Shown one piece after another: positions 5,891 through 5,921 of a stretch of DNA of 5,921 nucleotides; position 1 is the stretch's first letter; each line of letters begins with the position of its first letter. The stretch is from Propionibacterium sp. (GTDB lineage Bacteria; Actinomycetota; Actinomycetes; Propionibacteriales; Propionibacteriaceae). Location: positions 1 to 5,921 of the forward strand of contig JAAYZP010000093.1 in NCBI GenBank assembly GCA_012514785.1, read 5' to 3'. Position numbers and translations under genes: made by a program. The notes beneath the pieces were generated by a model. That model saw only the letters and a program-made list of their open reading frames with translations, did not search any database and had not been told where the DNA came from.

Positions 5891-5921
5891 GCCGCCGGTA
5901 GCGCGACGATGGGGCCCGGAC

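Noticed and set aside
1..5921. CRISPR array, tRNA/rRNA genes, transposase, toxin-antitoxin or defence genes
   Set aside because: No repeat-spacer pattern, RNA gene or corresponding protein was seen on either strand.

Overview
The window is GC-rich with strong third-position GC bias. Its closest protein resemblances are actinobacterial: a CysRS very like the Mycobacterium tuberculosis enzyme, the actinobacterial cysS-rlmB gene order, and a long-form SHMT with an insert known from some Actinobacteria and Chlamydiae. Leaderless-type promoters (TANNNT placed 6-7 nt before the start codon) fit the same phylum. A member of Propionibacteriaceae or a relative is my best guess, but it is an inference.

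Layout from left to right. (1) 1-582, minus strand: a cytoplasmic DsbA/FrnE-type thiol oxidoreductase with a CPWC active site, cut by the window edge. (2) 583-643: a 61-bp divergent promoter region. (3) 644-3045, plus strand: a two-gene operon, cysS (cysteinyl-tRNA synthetase) and rlmB (SpoU-family 23S rRNA 2'-O-methyltransferase), joined by a TGATG stop/start overlap. (4) 3046-3209: a convergent intergenic region holding an 81-bp element with perfect 17-bp terminal inverted repeats. (5) 3210-4358, minus strand: an unrecognised lipoprotein with a twin-arginine signal and lipobox; its start is best placed at an internal GTG that sits 7 nt after a -10 box. (6) 4359-4453: a second divergent promoter region with two small palindromes. 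(7) 4454-5890, plus strand: glyA (serine hydroxymethyltransferase), a long form carrying a roughly 31-residue insert. The last 31 bases (5891-5921) show nothing recognisable.

The genes are mostly housekeeping: tRNA charging with cysteine, rRNA modification, and one-carbon/serine-glycine metabolism. I see no defence system, CRISPR array, prophage, tRNA or rRNA gene. The parts that deserve a second look are the 81-bp inverted-repeat element, the unidentified lipoprotein and its control region shared with glyA, the leaderless promoter architecture, and the GlyA insert. I did not find a convincing novel multi-gene system.
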